Source: Flavobacterium sp. (GTDB lineage: Bacteria; Bacteroidota; Bacteroidia; Flavobacteriales; Flavobacteriaceae). Taken from it: a stretch of DNA of 47,817 nucleotides. The translations under genes were made by a program, and so were the position numbers. Below are positions 33,760 to 42,410 of this stretch, piece by piece. The stretch spans positions 1 through 47,817 of the forward strand of contig NZ_JAIXYH010000071.1 in the NCBI RefSeq assembly GCF_027490375.1, given 5' to 3'. Within the stretch, counting starts at the first letter, position 1. Every line of letters begins with the position of its first letter. The notes below the pieces were generated by a model. The model worked only from the letters and a program-made list of their open reading frames with translations, was not told the DNA's origin and made no database searches.

Positions 33760-33773
33760 ACTACTTAAGTAGT
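33760..33773. repeat. 14-bp perfect palindrome
   Basis: ACTACTTAAGTAGT lies between two oppositely oriented hairpins. It could be a binding site or part of the terminator region; nothing else is visible in 33676-33881 apart from these structures. Confidence 0.4.
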
Positions 33774-33821
33774 TCCACAAACAAAATGGAATTCAAAAAT
33801 CTATCTATTTCCCGACAAATC

Positions 33822-33846
33822 AATACCTACTTATAGGTATTTTTTG
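33822..33846 (+). terminator. Plus-strand hairpin with T run
   Basis: AATACCTA (33822-33829) pairs with TAGGTATT (33834-33841) around CTTA and runs into TTTT on the plus strand. It could stop transcripts arriving from the ABC permease gene before they enter lysA antisense. Confidence 0.55.
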
Positions 33847-33881
33847 GGTGTTTTTTCGCTGTATTTTCCTACAATAAAAAA

Positions 33882-35087
33882 CTACAACTCAATATCTATC
33901 TGATTTCGAATCAAATCGTCGAACGATTCTGGTTTCGTGATTAGGAGCGGTTGCCCCTTATGTATCAAAATTTCCGCCGGCTTGTACCGCGAGTTGTAGT
34001 TCGACGACATGCTGTAGCAGTACGCACCCGCGTTGTGAAAAGCCAAAACATCGCCTTCATGAATTTCGCTAATGCGGCGGTTGGTTGCAAACGTATCGGT
34101 TTCGCAGATGTAGCCCACAACGGTATAAAAGCGTTCCTTTCCTTTCGGATTAGAAATATTGCGAATGTGGTGTTGCGAACCGTAAAGCATCGGCCGAATT
34201 AAGTGATTAAAACCGCTGTCAACACTAGCAAAAACGGTAGAGGTTGTTTGTTTCACCACATTTACGCGCGTTAAAAACGTTCCCGCTTCGCTTACGAGAA
34301 ACTTACCGGGTTCGAATGCTAAAGTTAGCGGCTTTCCGTACTCCTTTTGAAATTGCAAAAAGCGTTTACTGAGCTTACGACCTAGTTCTTCGATATCTGT
34401 TTCGATATCTCCTTTTTTGTACGGCACTTTAAAACCGCTTCCGAAATCCAGGAAGTCGAGATTTGGAAAATGTTTTGCCGTATCGAATAAGATTTCGGCT
34501 GCATATAAAAATACTTCGATATCGAGAATATCCGAACCGGTATGCATGTGCACGCCGTTTATATGCATACCAGTGTTTTGCACAATGCGCAGCACATGCG
34601 GCAACTGATGAATGGAAATACCGAATTTACTGTCTATATGTCCGACGGAAATATTGCTGTTTCCGCCAGCCATCACATGCGGATTAATTCGGATGCAAAC
34701 CGGATGTTGCGGATGCTTGCCTCCGAACTGCTCGAGAATCGACAAATTGTCTATGTTTATTTGAACACCTAAAGCGGCAGCTTGCTCGATTTCGGAAAGC
34801 GAAACACCATTGGGCGTAAAGATAATCTGCTCAGGTTGCATTCCGGCATACAAACCCAATTGTACTTCTTGAATGGAAACAGTATCTAAACCTGCACCTA
34901 GGCTCTTAAACAATTTAATGATAGCTGTATGCGACAGTGCTTTTACAGCATAGTTAATCCGCAATTGTTCGATTTTCGAAAAAGCCTGACGCAAGCGGTT
35001 GTACTGCGCAATGATTTTCTCGCTATCGTACACATACGCCGGCAAAGGGAATTGTTCTGCAATTTGTTGCAGTTGCTGGTTTTCCAT
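33882..35087 (-). CDS. lysA: Diaminopimelate decarboxylase
   Basis: The 401-residue PLP enzyme decarboxylates meso-diaminopimelate to lysine. The fold-type III barrel carries the PLP lysine at Lys49 (INYAVKALSH), with VHMHTGSDI, DFGSGFKVPY and FEPGKFLV around the cofactor; the second domain has the catalytic CETDTF and the GAYCYSMSSNYNSR loop. Length and motifs are normal. It stands alone with its own perfect -7 element (35103-35110) and a downstream terminator. Diaminopimelate also feeds peptidoglycan, linking it loosely to the envelope genes here. Confidence 0.96.
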   Translation of the reverse strand: MENQQLQQIAEQFPLPAYVYDSEKIIAQYNRLRQAFSKIEQLRINYAVKALSHTAIIKLFKSLGAGLDTVSIQEVQLGLYAGMQPEQIIFTPNGVSLSEIEQAAALGVQINIDNLSILEQFGGKHPQHPVCIRINPHVMAGGNSNISVGHIDSKFGISIHQLPHVLRIVQNTGMHINGVHMHTGSDILDIEVFLYAAEILFDTAKHFPNLDFLDFGSGFKVPYKKGDIETDIEELGRKLSKRFLQFQKEYGKPLTLAFEPGKFLVSEAGTFLTRVNVVKQTTSTVFASVDSGFNHLIRPMLYGSQHHIRNISNPKGKERFYTVVGYICETDTFATNRRISEIHEGDVLAFHNAGAYCYSMSSNYNSRYKPAEILIHKGQPLLITKPESFDDLIRNQIDIEL

Positions 35088-35102
35088 AGATCAAAATTTT
35101 GG

Positions 35103-35110
35103 CAAAAGTA
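35103..35110 (-). promoter_or_regulatory. -7 element TACTTTTG for lysA
   Basis: It is a perfect minus-strand TAnnTTTG, 15 bases before the lysA start codon. Confidence 0.65.
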
Positions 35111-35207
35111 AGAGAGCACAGTAGTTCTTCAAATTTTTCAACAAAATACAACATTTTAAAACAAATTGTGTTTTTTGAAACAATTTCAAGAAAATAAATT
35201 CTTTTTA

Positions 35208-35236
35208 AAACAAAAAAGCTGCGCAAGGCAGCTTTT
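35208..35236 (-). terminator. Terminator of the POT/DPP operon
   Basis: AAAAGCTGC (35214-35222) pairs perfectly with GCAGCTTTT (35228-35236) around a 5-base loop. The minus strand continues with a T run. It lies 22 bases after the POT stop codon. Confidence 0.85.
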
Positions 35237-35258
35237 GGAATTTTTAGAAAAATGATTT

Positions 35259-36767
35259 TTATGCTTGAACTTCTTCGTGCATTTTCTTCTGTAAAAAGCT
35301 TGACAAGAAAAACAATATTCCTGCTGCAGCGCCAGTCATTACAATGAAAACGATAAAGAATTCGTACAAGTTAGTAATTTGAAAACCTACTATACTAGGG
35401 AAATCAGTGACGGCTGATCCGTCGGGATTTGCTGTCGGTGGAATCAACGCACTTAATGTACCTGCAAATTTATTTGCAGCCGCATTTGCCAAAAACCAAG
35501 TTCCCATTAGCAGCGATGATAGGCGTAACGGTGCTAATTTAGAAACCATAGATAAACCAATTGGAGATAAGCACAATTCGCCCATAGAGTGAATTACGTA
35601 TAGCGCAAACAACCACCACATGGAAACTTTATCCGATGCTCCTATTCCCTTCACGGCAAAAGCAATTACTACATATCCTAAGGCAACTAATGCTAAACCA
35701 AGTGCCATCTTCTTTGGCGAACTCGGCTCCAATTTCCGGACATACAAAAAGCCCCAAATCAAAGTAAAAACAGGAGCTAATAAAATTACCGCAAGTGGAT
35801 TGACAGATTGAAACCAGCTCGCAGGGACTTCAAACCCGAAGAAGTCACGATCGGTTTGTCTATCTGCAAATAAAGTCAGTGAAGCACCCGCCTGTTCAAA
35901 CGCTCCCCAAAAGAAAATCACGAAGAAAGCCAAAATCAAGATCACAACAATACGCTGCATTTCAACATTGGTTAATGATTTATCTGTCAAAATGATAATT
36001 GGCATCAGAATCATCGCTCCGTAAATGAAATAACTGATAATATCAACATCCGTTTGAAACAACGTCTTAAAATTCAGCATAAAATAGATGATACCAATAG
36101 ATCCAATTATCGCTAAAATATTCGGAACATCTAATTTCTTCACAGGCAAGCCAATTTCTTTTCCTTCCTCAGAAATCAAGTACTTCTTTTGTCCAATCAC
36201 AAATGCGCCAAGACCCAAAAGCATTCCGATACAAGCAGCTAAAAATCCCCATTTAAAATCCATCGAACCACAAACTAAAGGCGAGAAAAATGCGCCCAAG
36301 TTTATTCCCATGTAAAAAATAGTGAAAGCACTATCAATTCTACGGTCGTTCGCAGGGTATAGTTGCCCTACCATCGTAGAGATATTTGGTTTGAAAAATC
36401 CGTTACCAATAATGATTGCCGTTAATCCGGCCCACATTAAAGCCACACCGCCATCGGCACCAGCAGATGCACTTAGAAACATCAAAAACTGACCTATTGC
36501 CATTAACAAACCGCCAATAACAATACTTCGTCGGTTCCCTAAAAAGCGATCACATAAATACCCCCCTAGAAGTGGTGTTAAATAAACCAGTCCGGTGTAA
36601 CTGCCATAAATCTCCGACGCATCAGCGTCAGAAATTAGCAGTATTTTGGTCATAAACAGAATGAATATGGCACGCATGCCGTAGTAACTAAATCGTTCCC
36701 ACATTTCTGTGAAAAACAAGAAATAAAGTCCTTTTGGATGTCCGGTTTTTATTTGAGTTTGCTCCAT
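35259..36767 (-). CDS. POT-family proton-coupled oligopeptide transporter
   Basis: The 502-residue di/tripeptide importer has EMWERFSYYGMRAIF near the N terminus, DRFLGNRRSIVIGG, GNGFFKPNISTMVGQLY and FYMGINLGAF, with 12-14 membrane segments. It lacks the long loop insert of the POT protein at 11822-13480. It starts 18 bases after the stop of a DPP-IV-like peptidase gene, with a single terminator after it, so the two form an operon in which the exported peptidase makes dipeptides and this transporter imports them (inference from context). Confidence 0.94.
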   Translation of the reverse strand: MEQTQIKTGHPKGLYFLFFTEMWERFSYYGMRAIFILFMTKILLISDADASEIYGSYTGLVYLTPLLGGYLCDRFLGNRRSIVIGGLLMAIGQFLMFLSASAGADGGVALMWAGLTAIIIGNGFFKPNISTMVGQLYPANDRRIDSAFTIFYMGINLGAFFSPLVCGSMDFKWGFLAACIGMLLGLGAFVIGQKKYLISEEGKEIGLPVKKLDVPNILAIIGSIGIIYFMLNFKTLFQTDVDIISYFIYGAMILMPIIILTDKSLTNVEMQRIVVILILAFFVIFFWGAFEQAGASLTLFADRQTDRDFFGFEVPASWFQSVNPLAVILLAPVFTLIWGFLYVRKLEPSSPKKMALGLALVALGYVVIAFAVKGIGASDKVSMWWLFALYVIHSMGELCLSPIGLSMVSKLAPLRLSSLLMGTWFLANAAANKFAGTLSALIPPTANPDGSAVTDFPSIVGFQITNLYEFFIVFIVMTGAAAGILFFLSSFLQKKMHEEVQA

Positions 36768-36785
36768 GTAAAGAGTTTTGGTTGG

Positions 36786-38951
36786 TTAAAGATTATTCTT
36801 AATAAAGTCTGTCATTTTATTGTAAAGCTGTATACGAGTCATGCCTCCGTAGATACCGTGATTTTTATCGGGATAAATCGCCCAATCGAATTGCTTGTTG
36901 GCTTGCACCAATGCTTCGATCATGCGCATTGAGTTTTGTACATGTACGTTGTCATCTGCCGTTCCGTGAACCAATAAAAACTTTCCTTTCAGTTGCTTCA
37001 CAAAATTAATCGGCGAATTATCATCGTAACCTTTCGCATTTTCCTGCGGAGTAGTCAAATAACGTTCCGTGTAAATCGAATCGTAAAAACGCCAATTAGT
37101 TACTGGTGCCACGGCAATAGCCATTTTGAAGATGTCGGAACCTTTGAGCAAACAGTTTGCCGACATAAATCCGCCGTAACTCCAGCCAAAAATTCCAATA
37201 CGATTGGCATCAATGTAGTCGAATTTTGCCAAGCTTTTAGCAGCAAAAATCTGATCTTGAACCTCTAAGTTTCCTAAATCGCCTTGCGTACACTTCTTAA
37301 ATGCAGCGCCTTTATAACCGGTGCCACGACCGTCAACACAAACAACAATGTAGCCCTGCTGCGCCAACATTTTGAACCAATAATCGTCGTAATCGTTCCA
37401 GCTGTTGCTCACTTGTTGCGAACCCGGACCCGAATACTGATACATAAAAAGTGGATACTTCTTCTTCGCATCAAAATCTGTTGGCTTTACCATCCATGCA
37501 TTTAAATCTTGTCCGTCTGCCGACTTCACGGTCATAAAAACCTTTTCCGGCATTTTGAATTCGGCTACGCGCGAACGCAAAGCCTCGTTTCGCAACAAAA
37601 CCTGAATCGATTTTCCAGTCACCGCATCGTTTAACGAAACCTGTGGAGGTGTTGCGCTGTCGTGAAAATTATTAATGAAGTGCGTAAACACCGGACTAAA
37701 CGTGGCGCCGTTGGTACCCACTTGCTGCGATAACTTTTTTCGATTCTTGCCGTCGATTCCAATACTGCTGATCGTTCTATTGATACTACCTTCCTCAGTC
37801 GATTGGTAAAAAACACGCTTCGTTTTTTCGTCAAAACCATAATAAGCCGTTACTTCCCAATTTCCTTGTGTAATTTGGTTGATTAGTTTACCGTCGCTCC
37901 CGTACAAGTACAAATGATTGAAGCCGTCTTTTTCACTACTCCAAATGAAGCGGTTTTTAGATAAGAAAGTTAAGTTATCGGTAATATCAATATATGCCTT
38001 ATCGGTTTCGGTGAACAGCAATTTTTTTTCGGCTGTTTGTGCATCTACAAAATAAAAATCGAGTTTGTTTTGGTGTCTGTTCAAAATCTGTACACTCAAA
38101 AAGCGGGCATCAGCGCTCCATTTTATTCTCGGAATGTAAAAATCGGTGTATCCCGTTAAATCCACTTTCTTGGTTGCCTGCTGCGCCACATCGAAAAGAT
38201 GTAAACTCACTTTAGCATTGGCCTCTCCAGCTTTTGGATACTTAAATGTTTCGTTACCGGGATATAAATTCTGTCCGTACACATTCATGGTAAATTCAGG
38301 AACCTCAGATTCATCGAAGCGAATAAATCCGATCGTTTTACTGTCGGTACTCCACTGGTAGGCTTTCACAAAGGCAAATTCTTCTTCGTAAACCCAGTCG
38401 GTTATACCGTTAATGATTTTGTTTTTTACACCGTCGGTTGTAATAGCACTAACCGCTTTGCTTCGAACGTCAAAAAGATACAGGTTGTTTTCTCGAGCAA
38501 AACAAATTTTCGAACCATCCGGACTTAATTGCGGCTCTTGAATCAAATCTTCTGTAATGGCAGTTAGTTGCTTGGAAACCGTGTCGTACAGAAAATAACG
38601 CGCAAGAAAGGAGTGTCGATAAATAGGCGTTGATCCCGCGGTTATCAAAATGTATTTATCGTCTTCACTGAATTGAAAGCCGTCGATGCCTGCTTTAGTT
38701 TCTGGAAATGTAGCCGTACCGAAAATGGTTTCAATTTTCTTACGAGTCGCAAAATCATACAGATTTATCGACATACTACTGCCTTCTTCTTCTAAAACCG
38801 CATAGGTATTGGATTTGTGGAGAACCTGAAGTTCTTCTAGATTTTCGGTTCTAAAATAGCCCCGATAAATTTGATCAATTGTGATTTGTTTTTGTGCGTA
38901 AACCCACGTGGTTAGCACTAAAAAGAGATACAAAAATTTGCTGTTGCGCAT
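36786..38951 (-). CDS. Exported S9 family dipeptidyl peptidase (DPP-IV like)
   Basis: The 721-residue serine peptidase has a signal peptide (residues 1-19, ending VYA), an eight-bladed beta-propeller-like region (about 40-460) and an alpha/beta hydrolase domain (about 470-721). The catalytic triad is Ser591 (GWSYGGF), Asp666 (HGTADDNVH) and His698 (DKNHGI). The DWVYEEEF motif at 185-192 supplies the double glutamate that binds the substrate amino end in DPP-IV, so it should release X-Pro/X-Ala dipeptides. It is followed after 18 bases by a POT importer. A one-mismatch -7 element (TAAAATTG) lies at 38970-38977. Confidence 0.94.
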   Translation of the reverse strand: MRNSKFLYLFLVLTTWVYAQKQITIDQIYRGYFRTENLEELQVLHKSNTYAVLEEEGSSMSINLYDFATRKKIETIFGTATFPETKAGIDGFQFSEDDKYILITAGSTPIYRHSFLARYFLYDTVSKQLTAITEDLIQEPQLSPDGSKICFARENNLYLFDVRSKAVSAITTDGVKNKIINGITDWVYEEEFAFVKAYQWSTDSKTIGFIRFDESEVPEFTMNVYGQNLYPGNETFKYPKAGEANAKVSLHLFDVAQQATKKVDLTGYTDFYIPRIKWSADARFLSVQILNRHQNKLDFYFVDAQTAEKKLLFTETDKAYIDITDNLTFLSKNRFIWSSEKDGFNHLYLYGSDGKLINQITQGNWEVTAYYGFDEKTKRVFYQSTEEGSINRTISSIGIDGKNRKKLSQQVGTNGATFSPVFTHFINNFHDSATPPQVSLNDAVTGKSIQVLLRNEALRSRVAEFKMPEKVFMTVKSADGQDLNAWMVKPTDFDAKKKYPLFMYQYSGPGSQQVSNSWNDYDDYWFKMLAQQGYIVVCVDGRGTGYKGAAFKKCTQGDLGNLEVQDQIFAAKSLAKFDYIDANRIGIFGWSYGGFMSANCLLKGSDIFKMAIAVAPVTNWRFYDSIYTERYLTTPQENAKGYDDNSPINFVKQLKGKFLLVHGTADDNVHVQNSMRMIEALVQANKQFDWAIYPDKNHGIYGGMTRIQLYNKMTDFIKNNL

Positions 38952-39064
38952 AGAAACGAATTAAAGTGTCAATTTTAGTAAAAAAAAGGGTGCAAAAGCT
39001 ATAAATGGGCATAAAATAAGCGTTCAGACATCAGAATAAAACTGTTAAAAACTACGATATCTTG

Positions 39065-39072
39065 TATCTTTG
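39065..39072 (+). promoter_or_regulatory. -7 element TATCTTTG for the mevalonate genes
   Basis: It is a perfect TAnnTTTG match, 18 bases before the ATG at 39091. Its TTG (39070-39072) would otherwise look like an upstream start codon. Confidence 0.65.
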
Positions 39073-39090
39073 CAACTTAATTCGTTTAAA

Positions 39091-40392
39091 ATGACAGATT
39101 CTGCAGCAAGCTTCTCGAAGTTAAGCAAGTTGGAAAAAATAGATTTTATTGCTTCTTCGTTTTTCAAAGAACCCACGCTCGCAAAAAACGTACTTCGAAA
39201 TTATTGGAACACCGACGAAAAGTTGCAACAACTTCACGACGATTTCATCGAAAATACCATCAGTAACTTTTACTTACCGCTGGGTGTCGCGCCCCATTTT
39301 TCGATAAATGGCAACGAATATTTTGTGCCGATGGTCATCGAAGAAAGTTCGGTGGTGGCTGCTGCTGCCAAAGCCGCCAAATTTTGGAAAACGCGCGGCG
39401 GATTCTCCACTCGAATTATCGGTCAGGAAAAAATCGGACAAGTACACTTTACCTATAACGGAGCAAGCAACGAATTACAAGATTGGTTCGCAAATTGCCA
39501 GTCGCTTTTCCGCCAAGAAACCGCTTTCATCACCAAAAATATGGAGAAAAGAGGCGGCGGAATTTTAGCCATTGAACTTCGAAACGCTACCGATAAACTT
39601 CCAAATTATTACCAACTCCACGCAACTTTCGACACCAAAGATTCGATGGGTGCTAACTTTATAAACAGTTGCTTAGAACAATTTGCAGCTGTGATGCGGC
39701 GCGAAGCCGATAAACTCAACGGACAACTCGACGTTATTATGAGCATACTCTCTAATTACGTGACCAATTGCGTGGTCGAAGCTAAAGTGTCGTGCTCGAT
39801 TGCCGAGTTGAAAGATAAAGGAATCGACGATCCGGAACTTTTTGCCAAGCGCTTTAAAATGGCTGTCGATATAGCACGAGCCGAACCATACCGGGCCGTG
39901 ACACACAACAAAGGAATCATGAATGGTATCGACGCTGTGGTTTTAGCTACTGGCAACGATTTTCGCGCCATCGAAGCCGCTGCACATGCCTACGCATCGC
40001 GCGATGGGCAATACCGCTCGTTGTCGTTTTGCGAACTTACCGATACACAGTTTACGTTTGGATTACAAATCCCGTTGGCTCTCGGAACCGTTGGCGGCTT
40101 AACGTCGTTACATCCGCTGGTAAAATTTAGTTTGGAACTGCTTAAAAATCCGAGTGCCGCACAACTCATGGAGATAGTTGCCGCTACGGGCTTGGCACAA
40201 AATTTCGCTGCACTGCGCTCGTTAACAACGACAGGAATTCAGGCCGGACACATGAAAATGCACCTCAACAATATTTTAAATCAGCTTGAAGCAAACAGCG
40301 AAGAACGCAAAGCAGTTCAGGCAGAGTTTAACGGAAAAGCGGTGTCGCACGCCGGTGTTCACGAGTTTATCGATAAGCTCCGCCAGTCATGA
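39091..40392 (+). CDS. mvaA: Hydroxymethylglutaryl-CoA reductase, class II
   Basis: The 433-residue enzyme (start at ATG 39091) belongs to the class II, so-called degradative HMG-CoA reductases. Family features are the N-terminal FYLPLGVAPHFSINGNEY, which is interrupted by the usual small domain, the catalytic MVIEESSVVAAAAKAAKFW, DSMGANFINSCLE and HNKGIMNGIDAVVLATGNDFRAIEAAAHAYA blocks, the last two split over the cofactor site, and a C-terminal HMKMHLNNIL helix. Despite the class name, in flavobacteria it supplies mevalonate for isoprenoid synthesis. It is coupled by a 4-base overlap (ATGA) to a GHMP kinase, which supports that biosynthetic role. The TTG at 39070 is rejected as part of the -7 element. 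Confidence 0.94.
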   Translation: MTDSAASFSKLSKLEKIDFIASSFFKEPTLAKNVLRNYWNTDEKLQQLHDDFIENTISNFYLPLGVAPHFSINGNEYFVPMVIEESSVVAAAAKAAKFWKTRGGFSTRIIGQEKIGQVHFTYNGASNELQDWFANCQSLFRQETAFITKNMEKRGGGILAIELRNATDKLPNYYQLHATFDTKDSMGANFINSCLEQFAAVMRREADKLNGQLDVIMSILSNYVTNCVVEAKVSCSIAELKDKGIDDPELFAKRFKMAVDIARAEPYRAVTHNKGIMNGIDAVVLATGNDFRAIEAAAHAYASRDGQYRSLSFCELTDTQFTFGLQIPLALGTVGGLTSLHPLVKFSLELLKNPSAAQLMEIVAATGLAQNFAALRSLTTTGIQAGHMKMHLNNILNQLEANSEERKAVQAEFNGKAVSHAGVHEFIDKLRQS

Positions 40393-41297
40393 ACGAACAG
40401 ATGTATCGGGCAAACGGCAAACTTCTCATCACAGGCGAATACGCGGTACTAGACGGAGCGCTTGCACTGGCGATTCCCACAAAATTGGGACAGCGATTGC
40501 GAGTAAGCGAGTTTGAAGACACACAAAAAATAGCCTGGGAAAGCTACAATGCTGCAGGCGAAAAATGGCTCGACACGCGGTTTACCCAAGAAGATCTTGA
40601 AAATGCAACGCAAATCGCCGATCCGGTACGACAAGCCTTGGCCAACGTATTAAATCAGGCGATAAAACGCAAAACAACCGCACCACTTTTTGGAAAGAAA
40701 TTTAGCACACAGCTGGAATTCCCAAATAACTGGGGATTGGGAAGCAGCTCCACGCTGATCAGTTTGGTGGCGCAATACGTTGGTGTCGATGTATTTGAAC
40801 TATCCGATGCTACTTTTGGCGGTAGCGGATACGACGTGGCGTGCGCGACAGCAAACGGACCTATTTTTTACCGGAAAATCCCAAAAGGTCGCGAAATTCG
40901 ATCGGCTAATTTTCCAACAGAACTAAAAAATCACATGTATTTTGTGCATTTGAATCAGAAACAAAACAGTCGGTCGGCGATTGCACAATACAAGCAGTTG
41001 CCGAAAAGCACGGTGTTTCTTGAAGCCGTTTCCGCGATTACGAGCGCTGTAGCACAAACAACCCAATTTGCGGACTTAGCAGATTTACTGCAACGACACG
41101 AGGATTTACTGTCGGCACAACTCCAAATTCCGACCATAAAAGCACAACTTTTCAGCGACTATCCGAGTGTGATAAAGAGTTTGGGAGCATGGGGAGGCGA
41201 CTTTGTTTTAGCACTCTCCGAAGCACCACCACAGCAGTACTTTACCGCGAAAGGTTTTGCTACATGCCTAGCTTTTGACGAGCTGTTCGATGTTTAA
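40389..41297 (+). CDS. GYDIA-family GHMP kinase (mevalonate pathway type)
   Basis: The 302-residue cytoplasmic kinase belongs to the GHMP superfamily. The N-terminus has GKLLITGEYAVLDGALALAIP with the usual GEY motif. The ATP-binding motif 2 is NWGLGSSSTLISL (GLGSSS at 116-121), and the family signature is FGGSGYDVACA (143-153), the GYDIA box. Motif 3 near the C terminus is GAWGGDFVLAL. The exact substrate of GYDIA kinases is not established, but the 4-base overlap with HMG-CoA reductase places it in the mevalonate route, perhaps as mevalonate or phosphomevalonate kinase. It ends at a 1.3-kb gene-poor region. Confidence 0.92.
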   Translation: MNEQMYRANGKLLITGEYAVLDGALALAIPTKLGQRLRVSEFEDTQKIAWESYNAAGEKWLDTRFTQEDLENATQIADPVRQALANVLNQAIKRKTTAPLFGKKFSTQLEFPNNWGLGSSSTLISLVAQYVGVDVFELSDATFGGSGYDVACATANGPIFYRKIPKGREIRSANFPTELKNHMYFVHLNQKQNSRSAIAQYKQLPKSTVFLEAVSAITSAVAQTTQFADLADLLQRHEDLLSAQLQIPTIKAQLFSDYPSVIKSLGAWGGDFVLALSEAPPQQYFTAKGFATCLAFDELFDV

Positions 41298-41412
41298 TCA
41301 AACAACTTTTTTAACTGGTCTTGGAAACACTTCGGCAAGGAGCAACACAACACTTGATCGATTTAGAGAACTCGCGGGGCAGCAAACAGTGCGCAGGTAA
41401 TAACCTTTTTTT

Positions 41413-42006
41413 ACGGTTGACCACATAGGCACATAGTTTTTTGACCACCAAAAGCTCGTTTTGCTGGTTGCGGCTGACCACATAGGCACATAGTTAATTA
41501 ACCACAAATTAGCGGTTTTGGTGGTTACGGCTGACCACATAGGCACATAGTTTTTTGGATACTAAAAGCTCGTTTTGCTGGTTGCGGCTGACCACATAGG
41601 CACATAGTGATTTACCACATACCTGCTCTGATGGTTACGGCTGATCACATAGGCACATAGTTTACTTAACACAAACTGCTGGTTTTGCTGGTTGCGGCGG
41701 ACCACATAGGCACATAGTTAATTAACCATAAATTAGCGGTTTTGGTGGTTACGGCTGACCACATAGGCACATAGTTTTTTGGATACTAAAAGCTCGTTTT
41801 GCTGATTACGGCTGATCACATAGGCACATAGTTTATTTAACACAAACTGCTGGTTTTGCTGGTTGCGGCTGACCATATAGGCACATAGTTTTTTGTAAAC
41901 CAAAAGTTCGTTTTGCTGGTTTACGCGGACCACATAGGCACATAGTTTTTTGGCAACTAAAAACTCGTTGCGCTGGTTTTGCTGGAACACATAGGCACAT
42001 AGTTTA
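41413..42006. repeat. Tandem array, 11 units of about 57 bp
   Basis: The core CACATAGGCACATAG starts at 41422, 41479, 41536, 41593, 41646, 41703, 41760, 41817, 41874, 41931 and 41988: ten intervals, nine of 57 and one of 53. The core extends to ACCACATAGGCACATAGTTT in most units; the rest of the unit falls into recurring types that are similar but not identical. The array lies between the GHMP kinase and repeat copy F. It has open frames on the minus strand (19-residue period, KLCAYVVSRNQQN), but they look accidental. Nothing is visible in 41298-41412. Confidence 0.95.
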
Positions 42007-42071
42007 TAAAAAAAACTTTGCAAGTATTCGAGTCCAAGTATTTGGGGTAAACGAGACAAAAAAAGAATTGA

Positions 42072-42235
42072 CAAATTTCTTGGGCGGCATTTCGCGCTGT
42101 TCGTTGCAATAAAACCGCACGGCGCCGGTGCTGGCAGTCTTTCGCACAGCTTCCGCTGGTCGCTGTGCAAAAAACGCCACCACACGTTGCCGCTACAGTT
42201 TTATTTTCACTGCCATCACGGCCGCGAGAGACGTT
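42072..42235 (+). repeat. Dispersed intergenic repeat, copy F
   Basis: The head TCTTGGGCGGCATTTCG is followed by GCTGTTCGTTGCA, then an outer pair ATAAAAC (42109-42115) with GTTTTAT (42198-42204) and an inner perfect stem GCACAGC (42144-42150) with GCTGTGC (42162-42168) around TTCCGCTGGTC. The tail includes GCCATCACGGCCGCGAGAG. It shares its head type (TTGGGCGGCA-TTC) with copy G rather than with A-C. Confidence 0.75.
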
Positions 42236-42327
42236 GCCTAAGAATCGTTAATGTAATTCATAAAGCGTTAATTAATCATCCAACGAATACCGAAACACAA
42301 AATTTCATTTTCAATGTCTTGCCTGTG

Positions 42328-42345
42328 GTAATATTGCAATATTAC
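42328..42345. repeat. 18-bp perfect palindrome, copy 3
   Basis: GTAATATTGCAATATTAC, identical to the copies at 10570 and 10799, lies between inverted repeat copies F and G. The surrounding bases differ from those of the other two copies. Confidence 0.85.
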
Positions 42346-42410
42346 GTTTGTTAAAATTCGAGTGTTTTGGTAAGGTTTTATCAGCAAACGAAACGCCGGT
42401 AACGACTTTG

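Noticed and set aside
41413..42006. CRISPR array
   Set aside because: The core repeats look regular, but the intervening parts are similar to one another and recur in types, one interval is short, and there are no cas genes nearby. It is a tandem repeat.
41733..42185. Minus-strand 150-residue protein with KLCAYVV repeats
   Set aside because: The frame starts inside repeat copy F, follows the 57-bp period only because 57 is a multiple of three, and is broken by a stop before the middle of the array. A second frame (41298-41546) shows a different 19-residue repeat from the same DNA, as expected for accident.
42328..42345. dif-like chromosome dimer resolution site
   Set aside because: A dif site should be unique and have two different half-sites with a central spacer. 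This is a perfect palindrome found three times.
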